Origin: Eunapius fragilis
Taxonomy: Eukaryota; Porifera; Demospongiae; Spongillida; Spongillidae
DNA length: 64,000 nucleotides
Direction of reading: 5' to 3'
Assembly (NCBI GenBank): GCA_963681505.1
Contig: OY811985.1
Coordinates: 4,421,865 to 4,485,864 of the forward strand
Shown in pieces: positions 1 through 10,152 of this stretch; the first letter of the stretch is position 1, and every line of letters begins with the position of its first letter. The position numbers were made by a program, and so were the translations under genes. Under the pieces are notes generated by a model. The model saw only the letters and a list, made by a program, of their open reading frames with translations, was not told where the DNA came from and searched no databases.

Positions 1-306
1 GATAAAGGTGAGGTATTGTAAGGGGATCAGAGGGGATAAAGGTGATGGTAATGTATGGTGATCAGAGGGGATAAAGGTGATGGTATTGTAAGGGATCAGA
101 GGGGATAAAGGTGATGGTATTGTAAGGTGATCAGAGGGGATAAAGGTGATGGTAATGTATGGTGATCAGAGGGGATAAAGGTGATGGTATTGTAAGGTGA
201 TCAGAGGGGATAAAGGTGATGGTATTGTTAGGTGATCAGAGGGGATAAAGGTGGTGGTATTGTAAGGGGATCAGAGGGGATAAAGGTGATGGTATTGTGA
301 GGTGAT
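1..306. repeat. Minisatellite, ~33-bp unit
   Basis: Tandem copies of a roughly 33-bp unit containing gataaaggtgatggtattgt and gatcagaggg, with small length differences between copies. It starts at or before the window edge. It probably lies in an upstream intron or 5' flank of the coiled-coil gene that follows. Confidence 0.9.
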
Positions 307-309
307 AAA

Positions 310-520
310 TGCAATGAAGTATTGATATAAATAGAACAGGTTAGGGGGTCAGGGGGCTGTGATATAAAGAGACCAGGAGAGGGGGTCAGGGGGCCGTGAT
401 ATAAATAGACCAGGTGAGGGGGTAAGGGGGTTGTGATATAAAGGGACCAGGTGGGGGGGGGGGGGGGGGGGGGGGTCAGGGAGCCGTGATATAAACAGAC
501 CAAATCAGGAGGCTGTGAAT
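310..520. repeat. Minisatellite, ~36-bp G-rich unit
   Basis: About five diverged copies of a unit built on gtgatataaatagaccagg followed by a G-rich tail such as gagggggtcaggggg. One copy contains a long uninterrupted G tract (about 448-475). No coding evidence. Confidence 0.85.
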
Positions 521-539
521 GTATTGGCAAGTGCATAGC

Positions 540-1145
540 GTGTGCACCTATTAGGCCTGTACATGTGCACCTATTAGACCTCTATATGTGCACCTATTAG
601 ACCTGTACGTGTGCACCTATTAGACCTGTACATGTGCACCTATTAGACCTCTATATGTGCATCTATTAGACTTGTATATGTGCACCTATTAGACCGTACA
701 TGTGCACCTATTAGACCTCTACATGTGCATCTATTAGACCTGTACATGTGCACCTATTAGACCTGTACATGTGCACCTATTAGACCTGTATATGTGCACC
801 TATTAGACCTGTACGTGTGCACCTATTAGACCTGTACATGTGCACCTATTAGACTGTACATGTGCACCTATTAGACCTGTACATGTGCACCTATTAGACC
901 TGTATATGTGCACCTATTAGACCTGTACATGTGCACCTATTAGACCTGTACGTGTGCACCTATTAGACCTGTACATGTGCACCTATTAGACCTGTACATG
1001 TGCACCTATTAGACCTGTACGTGTGCACCTATTAGACCTGTACATGTGCACCTATTAGACCTGTATATGTGCACCTATTAGACCTGTACGTGTGCACGTA
1101 TTAGACCTGTATATGTGCACCTATTAGACCTGTACATGTGTTCCT
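540..1145. repeat. Minisatellite, 23-bp unit
   Basis: About 26 copies of a 23-bp unit beginning tgtgcacctattagacctg, with point variants (cgt/tat/cat) scattered through the array. It ends about 40 bp upstream of the first recognisable exon of the coiled-coil gene, so it is most simply read as intronic. Confidence 0.95.
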
Positions 1146-1181
1146 GTGCGTCATGTCTGTCTGGGGGTGGTGGGTGTGCAG

Positions 1182-4100
1182 GTTAAGAGTGCAGCATGGA
1201 TGAAGAAAGATGAAGTAAATGCAGAGAATGGATTTCGGGCTGACTTGGCTAAAGTGTACCTGAACAGCCTGCAGCGGGCAGCAGAGTAGGTTTGCGTGTA
1301 TGTACCCCACACGTTGCACAATGCGTATGGCTGGAGTATGCACACATATTAGGGGACTTGGATCTTATTTCATTGTTAATTGCAGTTAAATTACAGTGTG
1401 GTTTCCCATTAGTATTAACAAATTAACTGATGAGCAAAAATACAAAATCTCAATTGAGCAATACCTAGCGTGGTACTTGTTCCTGCAATAGTAAGATTTG
1501 CTACTGGCATCAGCCTAGGATGGCCAGTAGGGGTCGACTGCCGTATCGCTTGACTGGCAAAGGTCAAAACTGGTGAAGGGTCTGACCAGTAAAAGTAAAT
1601 ATATTTGGGTTGGATGGCAGCGCAGAGGTCTGGGAAAGGGAAAGAGGTCTGGGGAGAGTAGTGTCTGTGCATGGGGGGGAGGGAGGGGGGGGGGGGGGAC
1701 TGGAAATGTACTTTCCTATTTCCAGTGTGATGGGATTTGGAGTCAATTTATTTTATCTATTTAGATTTGCAAAGTTGGCACAGATTAATTAAACAAATTG
1801 CAAGACCTGATGCTGAATATCAGTATTGCTAATAACACTGTACTTTTAACAGAAAAGCCAAACAGCTGTCTGAGGACATCATGACAGTGGAGGACATGGA
1901 GGTGGTTGAGCAGACTCTAGGTAAGGGAGAGAACTGACTAGAAATCATGAGTAATCTTATTCATGATCAGAGCACAGACTGCACTTAATCATTGTGTTGA
2001 ATGATTGTAATTACAATTGACCAATTCCACTAGTTAATGGTACGTGGTAACTGCAGTTTTCAATGCAGCCTCTGTTGGTAAGTGTATCTGTGGAGACTTG
2101 AATATACATATAGGAGAAAATGGCAGCTTTTAAATTGTGACCCAGCAGACCAGTCAGCCCATTTTGGCAGTAGCCTAATAGCCTTGAAGGTTATTCTGTA
2201 CCGTAGACTAATTACATTCATTGATGTACATTATACTATTAATTTGTATTGGTGAAGTATATAGGTGTACATATGGTTATGCACACATCCATAGGTGTAC
2301 ATATGGTTATGCACACATCCATAGGTGTACATATGCTTATGCACACTTCCATAGGTGTACATATGGTTATGCACACTTCCATAGGTGTACATATGCTTAT
2401 GCACACATCCATAGATGTATATATGCTTATGCACACATCCATAGGTGTACATATGGTTATGCACACATCCATAGGTGTACATGTACCCCTCTCCATGTAC
2501 TTGCATGTCTCTTAATCATTTTGTACCCTTTCCATCTTTAATGCAGGTAGTGGCCTGGGTTCTCCCGAGGTAAGGCACAACTCGTCAGTTGACTCTGGCC
2601 TTGGGTCCTGCCAAGTCATGCCCACGTCAAGCAGCAGGTCACAGGTGCCCTCGGTTACTAGCAGGTCAGTATGTCCCAGGTAGTGCACATGTGGTCCCCA
2701 GACCTGTCTTGCACAGGCCATGTACAGTGGACATAGCATGGATTGAAATGTTGGAAGGGGATGACACTTCCTTAAGTTATGTTTGTGTTCCTAAGGGAGT
2801 GGTAGTAGAGGGGTGGCCATAAGCTAAAGACCATATGAAGGGGCTGCATAAGCTAAAGACCATATGGAGGGGCTGCCATAACCTAAAGACCATATGGAGG
2901 GGCTGCCATAAGCTAAAGACCATATGGAGGGGCTGCCATAAGCTAAAGACCATATGGAGGGGCTGCCATAAGCTAAAGACCATATGGAGGGGCTGCCATA
3001 AGCTAAAGACCATATGGAGGGGTGGCCATAAGCTAAAGACCATATGGAGGGGCTGCCATAAGCTAAAGACCATATGGAGGGGCTGCCATAAGCTAAAGAC
3101 CATATGGAGAGGTGGCCATAAGCTAAAGACCATATGGAGGGGCTGCCATAAGCTAAAGACCATATGGAGGGGCTGCCATAAGCTAAAGACCATATGGAGG
3201 GGCTGCCATAACCTAATGACCATATGGAGACGTGGCCATAAGCTAAAGACCATATGGAGGGGCTGCCATAAGCTAAAGACCATATGGAGGGGCTGCCATA
3301 ACCTAATGACCATATGGAGGGGCTGCCATAAGCGAAGGACCATATGGAGGGGCTGCCATAAGCTAAAGACCATATGGAGAGGTGGCCATAAGCTAAAGAC
3401 CATATGGAGGGGCTGCCATAAGCTAAAGACCATATGGAGGGGCTGCCATAAGCTAAAGACCATATGGAGAGGTGGCCATAAGCTAAAGACCATATGGAGA
3501 GGTGGCCATAAGCTAAAGACCATATGGAGGGGGCTGCCATAAGCTAAGGACCATATGGAGAGGTGGCCATAAGCTAAAGACCATATGGAGGGGCTGCCAT
3601 AAGCTAAAGACCATATGGAGAGGTGGCCATAAGCTAAAGACCATATGGAGGGGCTGCCATAAGCTAAAGACCATATGGAGAGGTGGCCATAAGCTAAAGA
3701 CCATATGGAGGGGCTGCCATAAGCTAAAGACCATATGGAGAGGTGGCCATAAGCTAAAGACCATATGGAGGGGCTGCCATAAGCTAAAGACCATATGGAG
3801 AGGTGGCCATAAGCTAAAGACCATATGGAGGGGCTGCCATAAGCTAAAGACCATATGGAGGGGCTGCCATAAGCTAAAGACCATATGGAGGGGCTGCCAT
3901 AAGCTAAAGACCATATGGAGGGGCTGCCATAAGCTAAAGACCATATGGAGGGGCTGAAGACCATAAGGAGTATGTAACTGTCACCTAGGCTGTCACCAAC
4001 TTTTTTGTGCTAATTGTTATGCATCGGGTACCCCATTCCTGCCCCAGTTTCTTGCCCTTCTTTGTGCTGCTCCATGTACACCATAAATCATTCAGTAATT

Positions 4101-5778
4101 CAAACCTTGGAACCTTGGAAAATGTTTTCCTAATAATAACTAGTAGTTAGGGCTTGAAGCCTAAAATATCAGCTGCTATGTGCTGCTGAGTAGCATAAAA
4201 TATTTGACCTTCTGGGCATGTAGATACATGCTGGGATCTTGTGTGAGGAGTCATATCTCAAGCGTTGCTTGTTACATGTACTATTCAATTGCATTGTAAC
4301 ATCCTCTTCCAATACGTGTATGCAACTCCACTGTTATACTTCCTCTGATTCCAAATTCTCTTCTTCTTTGTCCCTCTCCTCCCTCACTCCCTCCCTCACT
4401 CCCACCTCCATTGCAGAACTTCTAAGTCGCTCTTGGATGAGCCAGACACACTAGGACCAGCAGAGGATGACATCAGCAAGCTTCAAACTGAACTGCTGAA
4501 CTCCTACATGTTGCCACCTTCGAAGGTACATACATGCATGTAGTGTTGTTCATCCTCGTGTGTGGTATTGGTCTTGTCTGGATCACAACATCCTCACACA
4601 GGGTATGGCCATCCACGCACAGGGTGTGGCTATGTTACACATCCACACACAGGGTACAGCTATGTTCACTGCACAGTTCAGATTGTAGACCTCTAATAAG
4701 AATACATCATTTCATCGTTCCATAGGCCAGTAAGAAAAAGTCACCTCGCGGTAATAAGGGAAGCAAAAGCAAGGGACGGAAAGCAAACTCTAAAGGAAGC
4801 ACACCCACTTGCAGCGCACCAACACAAAAGGATGCTGAGCAGCAGACGAGCAAAGTCGCCAACGCCCACTACAAATCCCATTTGGCCAATGAGGGGGCAG
4901 GGTTCTCCCTGGAACGCATTGGCAGTGGTGCATTAATGGAAGAAGAACTCCACAAGCTAGAAAGGGAGAGTACAGAGGCCAGAAGGTTGAAGGAAGAAGA
5001 AGAAGCCAGAAGGTCGATGGAAGAAGAAGCCAGAAGGCTGAGGCAAGAAGAGGAAGCCAGAAGGCTGAGGCAAGAAGAGGAAGCCAGAAGGCTGAGGCAA
5101 GAAGAGGAAGCCAGAAGGCTGAGGCAAGAAGAGGAAGCCAGAAGGCTGGAGGAAGAAGAAGAGGCCAGAAGGCTGAAGGAAGAAGAAGAGGCCAGAAGGC
5201 TGAAGGAAGAAGAAGAGGCCAGAAGGCTGTGGGAAGAGGAGGCCAGAAGGTTGAAGGAAGAAGAGGAGGCCAGAAGGATGAAGGAATTGGATGAGCAGAG
5301 AAGATTGGAGGAAAGGTGGGTCTGGGCACCAGATACACACTGCAACTATTAATGCCATGGTGTGTGTTTTGACCATAATAAAGTGGTGCTGTATTGTGTT
5401 AAGTCAGATATGGGCCTATAGAGTGGAAAACCTTTTTTCATGATGATGGTATTAGAAAGGTAGTAAAGTACTAATAATCTGTACATTAAGCTTTATCTCA
5501 TCTTGATGCATTCAATTTTTCAAAAATGCCAGGACTTTTTCTCTTGGGCTAACTTGTCTTATTAAGCATTAATGTCCATTTTTCATGTCTTCAGATTAAA
5601 AGCAGAGGAGAGGACAAGAATGGAGCATAACCTAACGATGAGAGCTGAGCTAGCTGATCAGAGATCCCAGTCACTCTCCCGATCCTTTTATTTCAGCTAT
5701 TTCACACATGTCCCTCAAAGCAAGAAGCAACCAAGCAATGCTGACAAGCGCAAGTCTAAACCCAGAAAAAAGAACTAA
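1182..5778 (+). CDS. Coiled-coil protein gene, 3' part (6 exons)
   Basis: I reconstruct exons 1182-1285, 1853-1920, 2547-2664, 4417-4525, 4726-5315 and 5595-5778. All junctions have GT-AG ends and matching phases, giving 391 codons including the stop; the 5' end lies before the window or in unrecognised exons. The product starts VKSAAWMKKDEVNAENGF. It then has a Ser-rich stretch (SGLGSPEVRHNSSVDSGLG), a Lys/Ser-rich basic region (SKKKSPRGNKGSKSKGRK), and a long Glu/Arg coiled coil made of 9-residue repeats (EARRLRQEE-like) in exon 5. The C-terminus is basic, ending KRKSKPRKKN. I do not recognise the family. The strongly charged helical repeats suggest a cytoskeletal or centrosomal structural protein, but that is inference. 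The introns carry large minisatellites. Confidence 0.7.
2255..2485. repeat. Minisatellite, 30-bp unit (intron)
   Basis: About 7.5 copies of a 30-bp unit starting cataggtgtacatatggtta, alternating between gg/gc and ac/tt variants. It lies in the intron between the second and third visible exons of the coiled-coil gene. Because 30 is a multiple of 3, spurious reading frames stay open on both strands. Confidence 0.95.
2808..3966. repeat. Large minisatellite, 30-bp unit, ~38 copies (intron)
   Basis: Nearly perfect 30-bp units containing ccataagctaaagaccatat followed by ggaggggctg, or gagaggtgg in a variant form. The two variants alternate regularly in the distal half (3540-3840), which suggests a higher-order 60-bp repeat there. 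It sits in the 2665-4416 intron. The unit length keeps long frames open (up to about 395 codons on the minus strand), but these have no other sign of coding. Confidence 0.97.
5038..5290 (+). repeat. Coding minisatellite, 27-bp unit
   Basis: Within the fifth visible exon of the coiled-coil gene, a 27-bp unit (gaagccagaaggctgaggca plus a purine tail) repeats about nine times with in-frame variation. It encodes EARRLRQEE or EARRLKEEE. The earliest copies are almost identical at the DNA level, implying recent expansion. Confidence 0.9.
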
Positions 5779-6104
5779 TTTATTTTTTCCCCTTCAAATT
5801 GATTGTCTGTCATGTTTTTAATGTCTCTTTTTCTGACAAATTGAATTACCTTCTTCAAATGCAAAAAATTGCACTTCAGTTAAATATTCATTTCACCCTA
5901 TAAGCTTCCAGATTTACCAGTGTGTGTATCATAGCTTGTATGAACTACATTCACGGTTTTGCTTGATGAAACATGAGTAACAACCATGTATAGAAACCCA
6001 ATTGTCGTTGTATTAATTCATTAACTATGCAGAGTTCGTTGCTTGTGTCATACACAGGTAGTTCTGTAATCGTATATACTGTAGTAAATTTTCTGTAATC
6101 TTTC
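5779..6104. other. Intergenic, 3' flank of coiled-coil gene
   Basis: AT-rich sequence after the stop codon. I see no clear AATAAA signal and no gene. The right end runs into a dispersed element. Confidence 0.5.
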
Positions 6105-6550
6105 CGTTTACTATTTTGATCGTATTCTGCTGAGTTTCGAGCAGGAGAAGCACTGCGGGGGTTTATTCTCTTTGGTGTGTTCACCAACAAACCGTACACT
6201 CAAGGCCAAGCAGGAGGAAGCAATGGTCGGAATGTGTTTGCGACTGGCTACGGAAAGTCAATTTGCTACCAACTACAACCGTTCTCTAATAACCATACAT
6301 TACTAGTTGTGTCATTTGTGTATGCACGGTGTGTATATCGAAATGGGATTCTAAGGGCGAATGGATGTATATATAATTATAATTATGCATTGATATTAGA
6401 GTATTAGTACTCTAATATATGCGACAGCCAGGGGGAGGAAAAGCTAACGCTGGTGTGGGAACGAGCAGTTACGAAAGTAATGGCCCAGCGCATGCGCAAT
6501 AAACGTTGCCAATTGTTAAAGTTTAAAAATCCGGCCTGGGAACGAGGCCA
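6105..6550 (+). mobile_element. Dispersed hAT-like TIR element, copy 1 (truncated)
   Basis: This shares blocks with copies at 19686-20260 and 23795-25460: ctgctgagtttcgagcagga, acactcaaggccaagcagga, gtcaatttgctaccaactac, gcgcatgcgcaataaa and the terminal gggaacgaggc. The 5' terminal inverted repeat seen in copy 2 is missing. Short frames inside are not conserved between copies, so it is non-autonomous. Confidence 0.75.
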
Positions 6551-7157
6551 ACGCAGCCGCGGTCACTTATTTACTTACATGTATGCATGCATTTTATAAC
6601 CAGCCGCATCCACGCGGTATAAATGCCCGCTCTTTTGGTTGACACTTTTTTTGGGGGGAGGGGTGTGTGTGTGGGGGGGGGGGGGGGGGGGGGGGGGGCA
6701 TGTCCATCATGAGTATAACTCAAAATCGCATCATTTTAACACATGTGTCATACAAAAATATAGGAGGATGTATAAACAAGCCAAAACTTCTAATGTACTG
6801 GTTTCAGCAGTAACTTATTTTTGGTCGCGGTTGAAAGGGGTCCATCAGCAAGTATTGCAAGTCCAACCTACAAATTAAGTCTGCGCCTACCTGGTCCTGG
6901 ATAGAGTCGTGATTGTTTTTTCTTTCTTTTGTTTTTGTAAGCCTCGGTCTTCCCATTTCATTACTTGCGCTGCAAATTAATGAGAGTAAGAAGCTTTTTA
7001 ACCCTTTTCACAAAGTTTGACGCCTTTTTTTTCAAACGATCAAGAACGAGGTCAAGAACTGGTATTCTTTTCTAGAAATTGGTACCCCCCCCCCCCCCCT
7101 TAATAAATTACAATTACCATAATAATTCTATATATCGGGTCGTGCCCAGACTACATG
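6551..7157. other. Intergenic with G and C tracts
   Basis: No gene seen. A G-rich tract lies at about 6650-6699 and a C tract at about 7085-7099. The segment leads into the promoter region of the ubiquitin-ART gene. Confidence 0.5.
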
Positions 7158-7159
7158 CA

Positions 7160-7167
7160 ATATATAA
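7160..7167 (+). promoter_or_regulatory. Possible TATA box
   Basis: The sequence atatataagg lies about 50 bp upstream of the ATG of the ubiquitin-ART gene, a spacing compatible with a TATA-driven start and a short leader. This is positional inference only. Confidence 0.4.
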
Positions 7168-7217
7168 GGTTTCTATTTTTAGATTCACCACCTGAGCTTG
7201 GCTTTCAATATTGTTAA

Positions 7218-8198
7218 ATGGCCGACGTATCACTGATCGCTGCTGCATTTTCCTCGATGATAGGGGTCGAAGTGAGACCCTCGAGTTACCAGCCTCAGTC
7301 CTCCGAAGACAGACCCGCAGCTACTCTATCCATCTACGACCTCTTCCGGAGCACACACGTAATGACTCCGGTCGAGACCGTCCTCATAACCGGAGGCGAC
7401 ATGGAAATATACGTGATGACGCTCGTCGGAAACAAGTACCCGCTCACCGTGAGCTCCTGTACCTCCATAACACACTTGAAGATCGCCTTGAGCGCCCAGG
7501 CGGGCGTTCCCCCCTCTGAACAGAGGCTTCTCTATTCGGGTAAGACCCTCGACGACCGGGAAACCATTGAATCGTCGGAAATTCCCAACGGTGCCTACGT
7601 GTACCTCGTGATCGCGCCGGTAGCTGTAGGGGGCGGGAACTGGTACCAAATGGATGACGCTCTTTTGGACCCTCCGTACCACTACGACTTCACGGGCCTC
7701 AACGACGCGGGTCAGAAGTTTATGCGGGGTGGGTACGAGTACAAGAGGCCTTGCGGGTGGAGGCGCTTCGCTATAAAGGTCCTGGGCCTCAAGTACTACA
7801 CGGATGACAAATGGCTCGTGCAGCGAGACGCGGCGAGCGGAGAGTGGGCAGTCTCGTACCACGGAACGGGGATAAATGAACTGCAGAGCATATCTCAGAG
7901 TGGCACCGCAATTGGTCCCGGGCATCCGTTTGTGAAGGGAGCTTACTCTAGCCCTTCGGTGGAAATGGTAGCCCGTTACTACTCGAAGCAGTTCTCACAC
8001 AATGGCAGGCTATATCAGGTGGTACTACAGAACCGAGTCAACCCGGACATTGCGGGAGGGCATTTCCAGATCATACCCGCGAGCAGGACGAAAGTAGGGG
8101 CAGATTACTGGGTGTCCCCCCTGCACGACAATAACGATGGCGTCTACGACGTCAGGCCTTATGGAATACTAATCCGTGATGTCGGGCCTCAAATATGA
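7218..8198 (+). CDS. Ubiquitin-like domain plus ART-like domain protein, intronless
   Basis: A single 326-residue frame from ATG to stop. Residues ~62-134 form a ubiquitin-like fold (LKIALSAQAGVPPSEQRLLYSGKTLDD resembles the ubiquitin K27-Q49 segment), followed by a linker. Residues ~179-322 match a family found widely in fungi, protists and some animals, with GWRRFAIKVLG, SYHGTGI and KGAYSSP. The YHGT and GxYSSP motifs resemble the first two signature blocks of the PARP/ADP-ribosyltransferase fold. Transferase activity is therefore possible but unproven, since I cannot assign a catalytic Glu. There is no signal peptide or membrane segment, so a cytosolic role is likely. It has no introns and appears more GC-rich than its surroundings, which suggests retroposition or transfer. 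The frame on the opposite strand is a shadow. Confidence 0.85.
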   Translation: MADVSLIAAAFSSMIGVEVRPSSYQPQSSEDRPAATLSIYDLFRSTHVMTPVETVLITGGDMEIYVMTLVGNKYPLTVSSCTSITHLKIALSAQAGVPPSEQRLLYSGKTLDDRETIESSEIPNGAYVYLVIAPVAVGGGNWYQMDDALLDPPYHYDFTGLNDAGQKFMRGGYEYKRPCGWRRFAIKVLGLKYYTDDKWLVQRDAASGEWAVSYHGTGINELQSISQSGTAIGPGHPFVKGAYSSPSVEMVARYYSKQFSHNGRLYQVVLQNRVNPDIAGGHFQIIPASRTKVGADYWVSPLHDNNDGVYDVRPYGILIRDVGPQI

Positions 8199-8280
8199 TT
8201 ATTGGTTTGAACTCTGCACAAGCGTTGTCAGAAGAAGAGATGCATGGATGACAATTGAATGCATGCGTGTGCGTGCGTGC

Positions 8281-8316
8281 GTGTGTGTGTATGTGTGTGT
8301 GTGTGTGTGTGTGTAT
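8281..8316. repeat. (GT)n microsatellite
   Basis: An interrupted GT run just after the ubiquitin-ART gene. Confidence 0.9.
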
Positions 8317-8372
8317 GTGCATGTGCTATAATATTTACTTGTAAATCAATCTGTCTGTCTTTTATACGGCCT

Positions 8373-8679
8373 TAATTTGCACTGCATGTCTTTGTATTAC
8401 ATTATATATGTATATGGGATCGATGCAGCAAAAAAGGGACTTACGTGACATAAAATTTTTCCAGGAAGGAGTATCAAAATTCATGCATGCAATTGGAATG
8501 TACGCATTAATAAAAAATTCAGGCTTTTAATTCAGGCCTTTTTAAATTCATGCATGCATGCGCATGCATGAATTTTGATACTCCTTCCTGGAAAATTGTA
8601 TGTCACATAAGTCCCTTTTTTGCTGCATCGATCCCATATACATATATAATGTAATACAAAGACATGCAGTGCAAATTAA
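8373..8679. mobile_element. Long palindrome / foldback element
   Basis: Two ~118-bp arms (8373-8490 and 8562-8679) are near-perfect reverse complements around a ~70-bp centre. Inside each arm lies a TIR-like end, atgggatcgatgcagcaaaa. A third, diverged copy of that end lies at 8772-8800, and the same end type flanks the element at 17121-17350. The palindrome extends beyond the TIR into flank sequence, so it is an inverted duplication rather than a simple MITE. Confidence 0.8.
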
Positions 8680-8800
8680 CTCCACGATGGACGTCAAAGC
8701 AGACCAATTTCCAGAAAGGACCTTAGAATACCAACAACAAAAAAATAAAAAATAAAATAAAATTAAAAAAACGTACCTTTTCGCTGCAATGATCCCATTC

Positions 8801-9785
8801 ATAAAAAGCTTTCAGGGGTTTGGCATAAATACAAGGGTATTTGGAGCAGGCATCTACAATAAATAATCAGTTACTGCCTAAGAAGTTGATAGCATGATCA
8901 ATGTGAAACCTGCTCCATGACTTTTCTGGTAGAAACCATGTATGGATGGGTTAGCTGGTTTGGCTAGTTTGTTCTGATGTTCTCCACATGTCAGCTGCAT
9001 AAGTACTGGGTCCACCAATCTTAATGAATTTCCACCAATTCCTTTCCCTCATCCTATTTTCTTATGCAATTTCCCACATCCATATAGGCAAGCTCATTTC
9101 TGTCAACGTTCCTACGCTTATGCACTTCACATATGCATCCTTCCCCTTGTAGGTTATCCTATTGTCTGAGTGACCAAGTCCCATCAACATGCATACTTTG
9201 CAACAGCATATCTAAATGCCATTTTAACACATGTGTACATGTATGCATTGGGTACAACACAAGATAATGATGTAGGAACGACATAATGTTTAAGGCTTAG
9301 GGGAGTTAATTAGGGTGCGCGTGCATCCATGTAGCTGAAGTGCTTAAGTGAAAGGGATGGAACAGAGCTAGATAATATAATTATACTCGGAAGAGCCATT
9401 TTCTCGTGAATTGTCCTACATAGAGATTATATTATATTATCTCTGGACGGAAATATACAGGTGAAATTCTTAAGCAAAGGAAATGGACGGAAAGCAAAAT
9501 GTATTGCCCCTCTCGATATATACCGGCTCTCTAGCTGCAGCCCGCTTAAAAACGCTATGTGTTGAAAGATTAGGTATGTAATTAACAATGAGCTGTTCAG
9601 TTTCCAATGCCTATAATCACATAGCACATGGCCGTAGTCAATCACAAAACTTTGGGGGGCCAATTAATTTCATGACGAATCAAAAACAATGATGCACTGG
9701 TATAAGCAGGACATAAAATATGTAATAGCATCCATGCATGGATATACAGTTAGCACGCGATCGCTATTTATTAGAACATTACCGA
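8801..9785. other. Intergenic, no gene seen
   Basis: AT-rich sequence with no convincing coding frame, RNA gene or tandem array. Short minus-strand frames around 9427-9663 have no recognisable features. Confidence 0.5.
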
Positions 9786-9926
9786 TAAAGGTGACCATAC
9801 ACTAGGCAAAATGTTTGCAACTCAATGAATCCAATTATATTTTCAGTAAAACATTAGTTTACTGATATTTTACTAGAAATTTACAAAAATTCATAGTGTT
9901 GCACGCCTAGTGTATGGTCACCTTTA
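9786..9926. mobile_element. Short MITE, TA target duplication
   Basis: Perfect terminal inverted repeats aaggtgaccatacactaggc and its complement bound a ~137-bp AT-rich body at 9788-9924, flanked by TA on both sides. A TA duplication is typical of Tc1/mariner-derived MITEs. Confidence 0.8.
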
Positions 9927-9970
9927 CAGTGATGTGCATCATATAATATGGTATAGGCCAAAATTTTGGG

Positions 9971-9993
9971 AAGGGGGGGGGAGGGGGCTTTAG

Positions 9994-10025
<32 letters not shown>
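9971..10025. repeat. G tract followed by long C tract
   Basis: A G-rich run, then ctttag, then roughly 36 C bases. It can form a strong hairpin, and the exact length is likely unreliable in any assembly. Confidence 0.85.
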
Positions 10026-10028
<3 letters not shown>

Positions 10029-10152
10029 CTTTGTAGCAGACCTCGATTGTAGGTGAACAATACATTGTCGCGACTGAATCTGCAAGTGCATGCGTCTAAT
10101 TTATAGAATCTAATAAATTTGAATGGAGTATTACGTCATTCATTCACTGAAG

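Noticed and set aside
540-1145. CRISPR-like array
   Set aside because: Units are contiguous with no unique spacers; it is a plain minisatellite. The same holds for the other arrays.
2777-3964. 395-codon minus-strand frame and long frames on other strands
   Set aside because: They are produced entirely by a 30-bp repeat (a multiple of 3) inside an intron; composition is purely periodic.
7326-7925. 199-codon minus-strand frame
   Set aside because: Shadow of the ubiquitin-ART gene; no domain and high GC explain the open frame.
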